Assembly (NCBI GenBank): GCA_963924555.1
Contig: OZ004582.1
Span: 6,758,001-6,822,000, forward strand
From: Crambe crambe
Taxonomy: Eukaryota; Porifera; Demospongiae; Poecilosclerida; Crambeidae
Reading direction: 5' to 3'
Length of the DNA: 64,000 nucleotides
Below are positions 21,769 through 43,205 of the stretch, piece after piece. The notes under the pieces were generated by a model. The model was given only the letters and a program-made list of their open reading frames with translations, ran no database searches and was not told where the DNA came from. Within the stretch, counting starts at the first letter, position 1. Each line of letters begins with the position of its first letter. The position numbers were made by a program, and so were the translations under genes.

Positions 21769-22727
21769 TCATGGTTGGAGCCCAGCTGACTTAAAGTACG
21801 AATTACTGTTGAATGTGACATGCAGATATTCAGTCTTTGAAGCCTTATATACACCTTTCAGAGTAATATTACATAGAGTATCATATCTTAATAAATGTAA
21901 GGTACACACCTGTTTTGAAGTATGCCCAGCATAAAGAATGATAGATATTATTTTTTGAATAAGGCTCATTCTGGAGTAGCGATGCTTGAGGAGAATAGAG
22001 GCACACATGCCAATGACAGCTTTTTCATTAGAACGTTTGGTTTTTGTTTTGGTGAGGCATTGAAGTAAATTAATAAAGATAGGAGCATATTTGTTTAATT
22101 CATTCAGAAGCATATCCCATTTAAAATCTTCCAATTTAGAACTCTGAAGAATTGAGTTTGATTCCAGTGAGACCATTGTTTTTATTTCTTTGCATATGAT
22201 ATTACCAAGGTAATTAAGAACAAACTGCCTGGTTTTGGGATCAGTAAAGCACTCTCTAACTATAGCATATTTGCTCCCCCTGGCAACAGCTTTACCAATC
22301 TTTTTCCTAGTTGGAGTCAACATATATACCTACACAAAAATATAATGTTATAGCTAATTATGCTTTTCTTTTATTGCAAGATTCATACCCCAACAGCTGG
22401 AGAAGAGCTTGCAGAGGAATCAGTTGACAACATAACAGGACTGGGGTCAAGTTTGATTCGCTTGGGTGTAGTGCTTTGTTCATCAAAATATTTCACTAAA
22501 TTATTTTCTATTTTTTTCTGTAGGTCTGCATATCGTTCAAATGCCAAGAAGCAAGATCTACACATGTACTCAAAGCCTTCACCAAGGTTGCAAGAATAGT
22601 CTAAATGGGTTACAAAAGCCTTCCAGAGAGAAAAGACATGTTGTGATTTGGAAGAACGTAGCAGTCTCCTGTTTGTCTTCTTATCTGTGACATCATTGCC
22701 ACAACCACAGCAACGGTCACACTGCAC
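21769..22727 (-). pseudogene. truncated zinc-finger gene of element C (transposon protein N-terminus)
   Basis: Minus-strand exons 22389-22727 and about 21769-22329 join in phase 0 (donor GGG|GTATG, acceptor gtgtag). Exon 1 codes a Cys-rich domain (C-D-R-C-C-G-C-G near the start, Y-M-C-R-S-C-F near residue 56) resembling a treble-clef or ZAD-like finger. Exon 2 codes a helical region with M-C-A-S-I-L-L-K-H-R and Q-K-I-I-S-I-I-L-Y-A-G-H. I recall similar stretches upstream of DUF6589-type domains in cnidarian and fungal transposon-like proteins, which I cannot verify. The frame ends at 21769 with no catalytic domain visible, so it is a 5' remnant converging on the helicase remnant. Confidence 0.65.
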
Positions 22728-23031
22728 TGTACTGACTCATCACATTGACCACGTGGTCATGACGTGACGTATATATTGTATCATTTCCGTCATGCTACGT
22801 ATTCAATTAACTTTTGACGCGTGCGCGTAGGGAACAACTCGAAGTATTATGTGATACCAGACCCTCGCGCTTCGCGCTCGGGGCTGCGCCGCCAGACTAT
22901 ACATCCAGTGCTGTGAGCTAGGGGGCTGGGACAGAGACTAGCATATTTCTGCATGCACATAGAATATTGCTTTCTTATCTTGATAACAGGCTGGCTGCAA
23001 TACAGCCAGCTGCTTGATTATGCAGATTTAC

Positions 23032-23095
23032 CTGGGGATTCTTTCAGCTTAATATCACCAGTACTGCACGGTTCTTCACTTTGACGTTTAGACAT
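23032..23095 (-). CDS. probable first coding exon of the second CXXC-like gene
   Basis: ATG at 23095-23093, 21 codons, M-S-K-R-Q-S-E-E-P-C-S-T-G-D-I-K-L-K-E-S-P, donor CCAG|GTAAAT at 23032, phase 1. It parallels 7979-8051. The intron that follows on the minus strand contains elements E, D and C and ends before 19514. Confidence 0.6.
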
Positions 23096-23412
23096 TATTG
23101 CTAGCACACCGGCACTGCTAGCAGCTGCTAGGCAATAGAAATATCTTGCCCCTTTTGCACTGCTAGCTAGCAGCTAAAAGTTAGCAGCTAAAAGTTAGCA
23201 GCTGTACATATACATGTAGGCAATAGATCCAATGCAGGGGCGGGCGCGCGAGAATGCGCGCGCATGCAATTGTACCACACGCGCACGCGCACCCGCCGCG
23301 CGCACGTGGGTGAATCTATTTAAGCGGTTAGATAATTTTGAAAGCAGTGAACTTTAACCTATGTAGCTTAGTTGTCTCTTCCAAAGTAAAACTATTGGGA
23401 AAACTGCTAATC
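23096..23412. promoter_or_regulatory. GC-rich head-to-head promoter region between the CXXC-like gene and MON1
   Basis: Only 317 bp separate the minus-strand ATG at 23095 from the MON1 ATG at 23413. The middle (about 23235-23310) is strongly GC-rich with many CpG and gcgcgc words (gggcgggcgcgcg, cacgcgcacgcgc), unlike the AT-rich surroundings. On the left side three copies of tagcagct(aaaag) lie near 23120-23200. A shared bidirectional promoter is likely. No TATA box was seen. Confidence 0.6.
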
Positions 23413-34853
<11,441 letters not shown>

Positions 34854-35375
34854 TTCTAGGCCAAATTAATGCTTTTTAAAACACATATTCAAGTAGCTAG
34901 CTCATTGCACAATATTAAGTGTGTTTGCTCTTTCTCTCTTAATTGATAATAAAGGGGGGGGGATACTAAAACAGACAAGTAGGGATGGCTGCATGTAAAG
35001 TTCAAAACAGAGAGTTTATGTCATACTGTATATTCAAAAAGGAGTTCCTCATCAAGCTAGTGGACATAATATAAATGCATTCCTGCCATGCCATTTAGAT
35101 AAGATTTATACATGCTGTTTGCCTGTTTCACAGAATAAAAAGCTGGCTGGATTATTGTGACACACAGACAGAATGAAACAACTGCATATTACGTGATGGA
35201 TTAAATAAATTCATACAAACTAATTACCTAGCAGCTACATATAGCTAAATAATGTTGTGAAAACAGTTTCATCATTCACAAGAATGATAGATCAGCCTTG
35301 TATGATGAAGAGGACACCCCTCTTCATTGAAGACCTCATTAAAATGCATAATAAATTGTTCGATATCACATTACA
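34854..35375. other. intergenic, 3' flank of MON1
   Basis: No gene. Possible polyadenylation signals for MON1 are aataaa at about 34950 and 35134. The remainder is AT-rich. Confidence 0.5.
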
Positions 35376-36060
35376 TGGAGATCTATGAGGTTCACTGGGA
35401 TGTTTTTATCATCAGAACATGATTCATAATTCATTTGTAGATTGTGGGAGTGTTGTATAAAACCATGGAGGGTTATTGAACTCACAGCAAGTGTTAGTAG
35501 GATCACATCCTTGTCCATCCAGAGGGGGCAGTGCATCAAGCCCTGGTCCATGGTTTCCAGTGTTGCAGAAATAATTGTTACCAATGAAAGAAGGTACTTG
35601 ATATGGTTGGATATCAGTGCAAGAACGGGTATACCTTGGATCATGAGGGCAGTAGCAAATGACCAAATATGTTGTCGTGAGCCTGCAGCACGTAGCCTCC
35701 AAGCCAGGACTCACATGAATTGATGGTGCAAAAGCATCTGGAGTACCTTGCTGATATCCGATGATTCTTCCACACACGTGTGAGTAGGAACGACCATTGG
35801 ATGGGAAGATGGTTGAATCACATGTGAAATTACTGTGGATGATTGACCACAAGCTCTGACTGGTGATGTTAGAAGTCTCCAATTAGTGGGACATTGTTGA
35901 GTGAGGTCTGTCATGTTGAGGAAGGCAATCCTAGTCCATTCTCCAGGAACACCACACGAGCATGGAGGACCATAGTGATCTCGATTAAGTGCAGGAATCA
36001 CAATATTTTTCAGGAGATCTTAGATTTCTTGTTTTGTAGCATTCTTCTGTGCATAAGTAA
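35376..36060 (-). pseudogene. pseudogene of the secreted Cys-rich family
   Basis: The minus strand retains the family core in two frames. One frame has C-S-C-G-V-P-G-E-W-T-R-I-A-F-L-N-M-T-D and C-P-T-N-W-R-L; the other has F-P-S-N-G-R-S-Y-S-H-V-C-G-R-I-I-G-Y-Q and G-N-N-Y-F-C-N-T-G-N and C-C-E-F-N-N-P-P-W-F. At least one frameshift lies near 35880. The S-L-T-H-G...H-I-W-S-F segment is deleted (about 35700) and the W-D-G-Q motif is shortened. The signal peptide and first ~45 residues are missing, with similarity ending at about 36050. It is the outermost and oldest copy of the array. Confidence 0.85.
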
Positions 36061-37304
36061 GTTAATGTTTGTTAAGAGGCTATAGTTGTGTAACTCTTAT
36101 TGCATGGACTAGCCAGTTAGCTTGCATTTATATCAATCAGAGAGTCTTTTCATGCATTTCCAAAGCAACAGTGAAACATCACCTGTAATAAAATTAATGT
36201 ACGGATTTGTCATGCAGTTAGCTATATATATACATACAGTACTAATGAATATGGCTGCAATGTCATTCATCAAAGAGGAGTGGCTGTTAAAACAATTGTT
36301 CTTTGTCCAGCTGGCGGGCATATGTAGAATAATCTCAGACATGCATTCCTGCCATGCTGTTCCAATGATATATCACACATACTTTGTGCATGGATCAAAT
36401 GGTTGCTAAACTTACAATTAGCTGAACTTCATTGTCAAGCTGGTGGGCATCAGTAGCACTCTCTATGTAAGATTAGTGCGTGAAAAAAATGGCAGCACAC
36501 ATACATGCCAATAACATTTCTTGAACTAACTCCTTACATGCCTTATACATCGAGGAAATAACACACAATATTAAGATTGGTCCTAACAGTGTACACTGAC
36601 CACTCTCTATCCTTCAGACAGTTCCAAACATGACAATAAATTTTAGCTATATGTAATGATTCTTATAAAGTTATGACCAGATATTTCGCTTTGCTGTTAT
36701 TATAAAACCAATGACATCCAAAAGTTTATTATAAACATCAGAGATAAAGTCAGCTATCCCACCCCTTCCCACTCCCCTCCTCCCTCCCCCTCCTCTTTAC
36801 CATCCCCCCATCCCCCCTTTAATATATATATACTCGTACTCTAAGGGTTTTCTCCAGAGAGGAATGGTTGGGAGGCAAGAAAAACAGAAGCAGCAACATC
36901 TAAAGCCAAGTACTAGCTTGTAAGACTACACACTCTAAAATGAAAGTGTGTATTGCATATCTAAGGAATGCTCTCTGAGGTATAAACTGCATACCTATAC
37001 TGTTTACAGGGAACATTCCTGTGGTATAAAGTACACACTCTTGTTTTTACAGTGCAGACAACACTTTGGATGCAGATATTTCCCCTTCCCCCTCTCATAT
37101 ACGTATAGAGAAGATTGTACCCCAGCGGTAAACTTCTGTACTTGATTCCCATCTCTATTGAATGATGAAAACCCTTACAAATTTAATTGTTATGGTTACA
37201 GCATTTCAGGGAGTCCATCAACATAATACATAGTTAGAAGAGTATTCATAGTTTAATATTTAAGCTATGAAGTACATCAGTTTAAGTTTGATGTTAGAGT
37301 GCAT
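36061..37304. other. intergenic between pseudogene and first intact array gene
   Basis: No coding region is supported. Short words such as gtcaagctggtgggcat and ccagctggcgggcat recur here (36305, 36433) and again beyond the other end of the array (42072, 42280, 42452), hinting at repeat units that duplicated with the genes. A C-rich tract (about 36760-36815) and a tandem with tataaa-gtacac words (36955-37030) are also present. Confidence 0.45.
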
Positions 37305-38225
37305 TCACATTATGTGGAGATCAATGAGACTCACTAGGGTGTCTTCATCATTAGCATCAAAACAGATTCGCAATTCAATGTCATCACTTGTAGGTTGTGT
37401 GAGTGTTGTACAGAACCATGGAGGGTTGTTGAACTCACAGCAAGTGCTAGTAGGACCACACCCTTGTCCATCCCAGATGGGGTTATCTGAATACAATGCA
37501 TTACTGCTATATCCTGGTCCAGGGTTTCCAGTGTCACAGAAATAATTATTGCCAATGAAAGAAGGTACTTGATATGGCCAGTTTACATTGCTGTTGGTGC
37601 AAGGACAATTCCATCTTGGTCGATAATTAAGAGCAGTTTCATGGTTGGCAGATACAAATGACCAAATGTGTTGTCGTGAGCCTGCAGCACCGTGTGTGAG
37701 GGAGAGACCATCAATGTATGAATTCTCGATGCCAGTATTCCCTAAAGTTGACGCATAATAAGCATCGGATGAGCCCTTTTGATATCCGATGATTCTTCCA
37801 CACACGTGTGAATAGGAACGATCATTGGATGGGAAGATGGTTGAATCACATCCAATACTACTAGTGGATGATCGACCACAAGCTCTGACTGGTGATGTTA
37901 TAAGTCTCCAATTAGTGGGACATTGTTGAGTGAGGTCTGTCATGTTGAGGAAGGCAATCCTAGTCCATTCTCCAGGACCACCACATGAACACGGAGGACC
38001 ATTGCGATTTCGATCAAGTAGTGCAGGAATTACGGTATTTTGCAGGAGATCTTTGATTTCTTGTTTTGTAGCATTCCTTTGTGCATCTAACACTTCAGCA
38101 GAAGGACAGACTCCAGATGCTGTTCCACGAACTATAGCAGGAGAAATTTTAGCTGAAAGTGCTGAATTTTGTTGACAGGCACAGTGATGAACACTCACTA
38201 AAATGATGACGACAAAGGAAAGCAT
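37305..38225 (-). CDS. secreted Cys-rich protein, uncharacterised family, copy 1 (306 residues)
   Basis: Single open exon with ATG at 38225. Residues 1-18 form a signal peptide (hydrophobic V-V-I-I-L-V-S-V before H-C-A-C-Q). The body has an N-T-R/N-A-T-K helix-like segment, then C-S-C-G-G-P-G-E-W-T-R-I-A-F-L-N-M-T-D, C-P-T-N-W-R, S-Y-S-H-V-C-G-R-I-I-G-Y-Q, S-L-T-H-G-A-A-G-S-R-Q-H-I-W-S-F, G-N-N-Y-F-C-D-T-G-N-P-G-P, W-D-G-Q-G-C-G-P, C-C-E-F-N-N-P-P-W-F-C and an acidic end with L-I-D-L-H-I-M. About a dozen cysteines suggest an extracellular disulfide-stabilised domain. I recall similar proteins from cnidarians and sponges without known function. The upstream ~110 bp is almost identical to that of copy 2. 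Confidence 0.85.
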   Translation of the reverse strand: MLSFVVIILVSVHHCACQQNSALSAKISPAIVRGTASGVCPSAEVLDAQRNATKQEIKDLLQNTVIPALLDRNRNGPPCSCGGPGEWTRIAFLNMTDLTQQCPTNWRLITSPVRACGRSSTSSIGCDSTIFPSNDRSYSHVCGRIIGYQKGSSDAYYASTLGNTGIENSYIDGLSLTHGAAGSRQHIWSFVSANHETALNYRPRWNCPCTNSNVNWPYQVPSFIGNNYFCDTGNPGPGYSSNALYSDNPIWDGQGCGPTSTCCEFNNPPWFCTTLTQPTSDDIELRICFDANDEDTLVSLIDLHIM

Positions 38226-38530
38226 TGTTCAGTTGTTTTTTAATGCTCTATAGCTATAGTGAAGAGATCAAGAACTTAAATACCTACAAAGTACCTCAAA
38301 AAGTTTGCCTTTTTGTTTGCCTTTTTATGTAGCAGATGTGACAAAGAGCTGCCCTTTGAATGTCAATCCCATTAAGATTTTTTAAAATGACTATGATTCA
38401 TCATTCAACGAAAATTGTACTACATAGATAGTTCAATAATCTACACTATTAATAGCTAACATTAGTCATGGAGTTAACAATCTATTATAGCTATAGGGGG
38501 GAAAAAATTCCAGCAAGGTTCATGTTACGG

Positions 38531-39475
38531 TTACATTATGTGGAGATCAATGAGACGCACTAAAATGTCTTCATTGGCATCACGAGATTGATCATAGCAG
38601 ACTCGTAATTCAATATCATCACTTGTAGGCTGTGGGAGTGTTGTACAGAACCATGGAGGGTTGTTGAACTCACAGCAAGTGCTGGTAGGACCACATCCTT
38701 GTCCATCCCAGAGGGGGTCATCTGAATACACTGCAGTTCCACTATCTCCTGGTCCAGGATTTCCAGTATCACAGAAGTAATTGTTGCCTATGAAAGAGGG
38801 TACTTGATGTGGCCAGTTATTATTAGTGTTGGTGCAAGGACAATTCCATAAAGTTTGATAATTATAATTAGTTTCAGAAAGGGCAGATGCAAATGACCAA
38901 ATGTGCTGTCGTGAGCCTGCAGCACCATGTGTAAGGGAGAGACCATCAATGTATGCCTGCTCCAAACCTGGATTAATCCTTATTGATGAATCAAAAGCAT
39001 CTGGTATACCCTTTTGATATCCAATGATTCTTCCACACACGTGTGAGTAGAAACGACCATTGGATGGGAAGAAGGCCGAATCACATTTACCAATTTGTGG
39101 ATAATAAATACCATCGGTCAATCGACCACAAGCTCTGACTGGTGATGTTATAAGTCTCCAATTGGTGGGACATTGTTGAGTGAGGTCTGTCATGTTGAGG
39201 AAGGCAATCCTAGTCCATTCTCCAGGACCACCACATGAACACGGAGGACCATTGCGATTTTGATCAGATAGTGCAGGAATTACGGTATTTTGCAGGAGAT
39301 CTTTGATTTCTTGTTTTGTAGCATTCCTTTGTGCATCTAACACTTCAGCAGAAGGACAGACTTCAGATGCTGTTCCACGAACTATAGCAGGAGAAATTTT
39401 AGCTGAAAGTGCTGAATTTTGTTGACAGGCACAGTGATGAACACTCACTAAAATGATGACGACAAAGGAAAGCAT
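38531..39475 (-). CDS. secreted Cys-rich protein, uncharacterised family, copy 2 (314 residues)
   Basis: Single open exon with ATG at 39475. The first ~110 residues are nearly identical to copy 1, including the signal peptide. The protein then differs in patches: an eight-residue longer segment before C-D-S-A-F-F-P, the stretch between D-A-F and Y-I-D-G, and the stretch before the C-P-C-T-N motif, while all Cys and the H-I-W-S-F, W-D-G-Q-G-C-G and C-C-E-F-N-N blocks are kept. The 5' flank (39476-39590) matches that of copy 1, showing recent tandem duplication including the promoter. A secreted location is predicted; the function is unknown. Confidence 0.85.
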   Translation of the reverse strand: MLSFVVIILVSVHHCACQQNSALSAKISPAIVRGTASEVCPSAEVLDAQRNATKQEIKDLLQNTVIPALSDQNRNGPPCSCGGPGEWTRIAFLNMTDLTQQCPTNWRLITSPVRACGRLTDGIYYPQIGKCDSAFFPSNGRFYSHVCGRIIGYQKGIPDAFDSSIRINPGLEQAYIDGLSLTHGAAGSRQHIWSFASALSETNYNYQTLWNCPCTNTNNNWPHQVPSFIGNNYFCDTGNPGPGDSGTAVYSDDPLWDGQGCGPTSTCCEFNNPPWFCTTLPQPTSDDIELRVCYDQSRDANEDILVRLIDLHIM

Positions 39476-40914
39476 TGTTCAGTTGTTTTTTAATGCTCTA
39501 TAGCTATAGTGAAGAGATCAAGAACTTAAATACCTACAAAGTACCTCAAAAAGTTTGCCTTTTTGTTTGACTTTTTATGTAGCAGATGTGAGAATTCCAC
39601 TAACTGCATGTAATACCATACAAATAGACTGTGATATAATATAATACAGATCAGAGCATGTATTTGAGGTTAAGTATAGCTAGCTACAGTAGCTAGTTAC
39701 AATGTAAAAACAGAAGCATTATAATGTACACTAAAATGTCCCAATTCACACACTATAAGTGTGCAGTGTACACTTTCATTTTTACAGTGATATAGAAAAC
39801 ACTTATGATATGAGATGCATTTCCAGTATTCGTTATATTAGCTAGCAGAAAAAGTTTTGACGTATGATGCAATAATATTGTAACATACGTAATAGACAAA
39901 CTGATTTACTGTGCTGGCTTTCTCACTTTTGTTCAGCTATCAGAGGTTATACAGTTAGCTACATCTATAGCTGATAATCATTTACAGTAAACATCTTATC
40001 AGAGCCTGAGCGTAAGGTGGTAGCTACATTGCAGGGGTGTAGATAACCTTAATAGGGTGGGAGGGCTAAAGGTTATAGTATGCATGCCAATATGGCTCCA
40101 GCTGGATGTGCCTCCTCCCACCTTCTAGACCAATTTATTAAGATATGTAGAATGCTAATGAATTCATTTGTTACTGTAGTAATTATTTGGACAATTTAAA
40201 TAAAATTTTCAGTATTATTGCTAAAATGTGGGGGCTTTAGCCCCCAAAGCCACCCCTTATCTACATCTATGCATTGTATTAAACCTTATCATTGTTTTTG
40301 CTTGCTCACTTGCCTATTGAATGTTGTATGTACATTTCCTATAGATAATGTAGCTAGTCCATAGTTATGTAACCTAGTATGGAATAGACAGGAACATAAG
40401 TACAGAGTAGCTGCTTGCATGCATGTATGCATTGAATAGTAAGCCCATGAAGAGTTGAACTTATAAATGGCAAGGCAAGTAAATTGGTATTTTTGTGGTC
40501 ATGTTCAACAACGAAAATTAAAAATTTTCAGTTGCCCTTTTATAGCTACTGTGGAAAATTCTTATGTATTTACAAATCTTTCTTTGTGTTCAGCTACATA
40601 CATATATCTCAAGTTAATGTGTTTGGCCACACAACTATTTAGCTAGTTACATAACTAGGAAATGTATATACAACATTCAATAGGAAAGTGAGCAAACAGT
40701 GAATATTATTGTACCTCATACTCAGCCTCGCATTACTGTAAATATTGCACAGGCTCTCCAGTCCAGCAATCACTTATAACTACCCCAATTAAATACTTCT
40801 AAGTAGCTAATACAACATACATAGCTATCCATTATCATAATCTATAAATGTTTCAGTTATCAAGTCTAAAATCTAGCTATAGCTAATAAAATGAGGTTCA
40901 TGTTATGTACAGTA
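39476..40914. other. intergenic within the array
   Basis: The first ~110 bp are the duplicated promoter of copy 2. The rest is AT-rich with tagctagc words and no supported exon. Confidence 0.5.
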
Positions 40915-41841
40915 TCACATTATGCGGAGATCAATGAGGTTCACTAGGACATCTTCATCAATAGCACGAGGTCCTTCAGAACAGATTCGTAATTCAATAT
41001 CATCACTTGTAGGCTGTGGGAGTGTTGTACAGAACCATGGAGGGTTATTGAACTCACAGCAAGTGTTAGTAGGACCACACCCTTGTCCATCCCAGAGGGG
41101 GTCATCTGGATAAAATGTAATGCCATCATGCCCTGGTCCAGGGTTTCCAGTGTCACAGAAGTAATTGTTTCTGATGAAAGAAGGTACTTGATATGGCCAA
41201 TTTATATTGATATTGGTGCAAGAACAGGTATATACCGGATTATAACTTGGACTAGTTTCATAGAGGGCAGCTGCAAATGACCAAATATGTTGTCGTGATC
41301 CTGCAGCACCATGTGTAAGGGAGAGACCCTCAATGTATGCACCCTCCAAGCCAGGAATTGCCTGAATTGATGGCTGAAAAGCATCTGGAGAACCTTGCTG
41401 ATATCCAATGATTCTTCCACACACGTGTGAGTAGGAATGACCATTGGATGGGAAGATAGTTGAATCACATGTAAAATGACCAGTTGATGATCGACCACAA
41501 GCTCTGACTGGTGATGTTATAAGTCTCCAATTAGTCGGACAGTGTTGAGTGGGCTCTGTCATGTTGAGGAAGGCAATCCTAGTCCAATCTCCAAGACCAC
41601 CACATGAACATGGAGGACCATTGCGATTTCGATTAAGTGCAGGATTCACAGTATTTCGCAGGAGATCTTGGATTTTTTGTTTTGTAGCATTCCTCTGTGC
41701 ATCTATCACTTCAGCAGAAGGACAGACTCCAGATGCTGTGCCACGAATTACAGCTGGAGTGGTTGTAGCTGGAAGTGCTGAATTCTGCTGACAAGCGCAA
41801 TGATAAACACTCACTAAAACGAAGAAAGCAAGGGGAAGCAT
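40915..41841 (-). CDS. secreted Cys-rich protein, uncharacterised family, copy 3 (308 residues)
   Basis: Single open exon, ATG at 41841. The signal peptide reads M-L-P-L-A-F-F-V-L-V-S-V-Y-H-C-A-C-Q. The family blocks are in the same order as copies 1 and 2. It is the most diverged intact member (T-T-T-P-A-V-I, E-P-T-Q-H-C-P). Its patch around S-T-G-H-F-T-C-D-S-T-I is close to the pseudogene at 35.4-36.1 kb (H-S-N-F-T-C-D-S-T-I), so those two are probably closer relatives. Its 5' flank is unlike copies 1 and 2. Confidence 0.85.
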   Translation of the reverse strand: MLPLAFFVLVSVYHCACQQNSALPATTTPAVIRGTASGVCPSAEVIDAQRNATKQKIQDLLRNTVNPALNRNRNGPPCSCGGLGDWTRIAFLNMTEPTQHCPTNWRLITSPVRACGRSSTGHFTCDSTIFPSNGHSYSHVCGRIIGYQQGSPDAFQPSIQAIPGLEGAYIEGLSLTHGAAGSRQHIWSFAAALYETSPSYNPVYTCSCTNININWPYQVPSFIRNNYFCDTGNPGPGHDGITFYPDDPLWDGQGCGPTNTCCEFNNPPWFCTTLPQPTSDDIELRICSEGPRAIDEDVLVNLIDLRIM

Positions 41842-42838
41842 TGTTCAAGTCACTCCTGATATAGCTAACTTATGTTGGGAGGTTAGGTAGCTACGAAAGT
41901 CTTATTGCATGGACCACATAGCCAGTTGGCTTGCATTTATATCAACCAGGGAGTTGATTAAAATTGCCCAATGCATTCCCAAAACAACTGTGGAAAAGAT
42001 ATAAATCATGCATTTGTAATCAATACATGGATCAATTGGCCAGAGTAATAGTGTGATAATTAATTCATCGTCAAGCTGGTGGGCGTATAATGAATTATGG
42101 TTTTAATATCATGTACTGAAGAAAGAGTGTAATTGTTCTTTGTCAACAGTAGGTAGCTACAGACAGTCATCTAAATTAAGATGTATGGACTGGTCTCATT
42201 GCACCAGCTTTAATGAAGATGGTTTTTGATGCCGTAGCTACTGCATGGCTTTTGATGCCATGCTACATTTCCCATCAAGCTTGTGGGCATAGAATGATCA
42301 GCAAGCATGACAAAATTAATTTTTAAGGAATGTAAAAGTATTATAGTGCATGATTTATAGCATGGCAGGAATGTCTGTTATTATTTTATGCTCGCCAACT
42401 TGACGAAGAACAGTTATTTTAGTTAATAACCTCTCCTTTTTGACTGCATGCCTCGTCAAGCTGGCGGGTACTAGCAGATTCCAGTGGTCATGCAGTAGCA
42501 ATGTCATGCAGTCAAAGAGGAGTGGAAATAACTGTTCTTCATTAAGTTGGCTAGTGATCACAGACATTATTATGTTCGAATTTCTCACTATAGCTACTGC
42601 CATTCTCAAATTCCCCATAGCTATCTACCTATAATGCTTTTGCTAAATTCAGCCCAGATCTGATGAAGCAGAACTTTAGCTTACTCATAATGCTGAAAAT
42701 ACTTCAGCATAGCTACACCTAAAATTAATGCTCAAAATTCTACCTCAAAATGCTTCAGGACACCTGTCCCCTTTATCTCAGTGGTCCCTTTCCCTTTCAG
42801 ACATTCCATTGTACTTCTTTTATGCTGTTTTTCTCCAG
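41842..42838. other. intergenic; degenerate repeats, no gene
   Basis: It contains recurring words gtcaagctggcggg(t/c) and a weak inverted repeat around 42400-42540 (gaacagttatttt / aaataactgttcttc). No coding region is supported. Confidence 0.45.
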
Positions 42839-43115
42839 GTTGTACTCTTTCTTTGTACGACCATCTCCACTCATCCAGCTGGCCCACAATAATGTGACTA
42901 AGATCATCTACCACATTGGCAACCAGGAGGCCCCGTTCCAATGGAGAGCACATGGATTCGACCTCTACTTGATCCTCTGATTCGATTCATTCTCTTGATC
43001 AAGTGGATAAGAGTGTTGATTGCTTATTTGCTGTTTTGCATGTTCCCTCCCCTTCACGTACAAACCATAATTTCAGAAAGAGGAGGACAAATTTATCATC
43101 ACCACGCATTATTAG
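42839..43115 (+). pseudogene. decayed copy of the last two MON1 exons
   Basis: 42839-43015 resembles MON1 exon 15: acceptor ctccag, L-Y-S then a shifted frame, and K-I-I-Y-H-I-G-N-Q-E-A-P with W-R-A-H-G-F-D-L-Y, followed by a stop in the position of the F-D-P-L segment. 43077-43115 resembles exon 16 (acceptor tttcag, K-E-E-D-K-F-I-I-T-T-H-Y, stop). A 12-bp insertion and an internal deletion break it. It ends 91 bp before the PEX16 start codon. Confidence 0.88.
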
Positions 43116-43205
43116 TGTCCTTCTCTGCTTGCTAGTCTGCGCATGCGTCCTCAGGATAATCTGGGCGGGGCTGGCTGGTTTCTGGACTAACTGGGGCGTG
43201 GTAAG

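Larger units (their letters stand above)
21045..22899. mobile_element. element C: 1.86-kb deleted transposon with RecQ-like helicase and zinc-finger gene starts
   Basis: TIRs of about 70-75 bp: left starts TAGTCTGGCGGCGCAGCC and right ends GGCTGCGCCGCCAGACTA, both continuing through gagggtctgg-type sequence to a segment reading taatacttcgagttgttcc. An exact 9-bp target duplication, TACATCCAG, flanks it (21036-21044, 22900-22908). Inside, a plus-strand helicase gene begins next to the left TIR and a minus-strand gene begins next to the right TIR. Both are cut off near 21732-21769, as expected from a central deletion of a larger autonomous element. I recall a DNA transposon lineage (AcademH) that codes for a helicase and a transposase; assignment to it is a guess. 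Confidence 0.85.
19886..22940. mobile_element. element E: TIR transposon split by two later insertions
   Basis: Left TIR 19886-19986 starts TAGTCTCTGTCCCAGCC. Its reverse complement ends at 22940 (...CAGAGACTA). An exact 9-bp target duplication, GCATATTTC, flanks the element (19877-19885, 22941-22949). The right TIR exists in three pieces, 20534-20578, 21019-21044 and 22900-22940, separated by elements D and C. Removing D, C and one copy of each target duplication rebuilds a right TIR matching the left one, apart from an extra ~8 bp in the left arm near 19951. The original element was about 0.75 kb and carries the minus-strand ORF 20036-20509. Confidence 0.88.
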
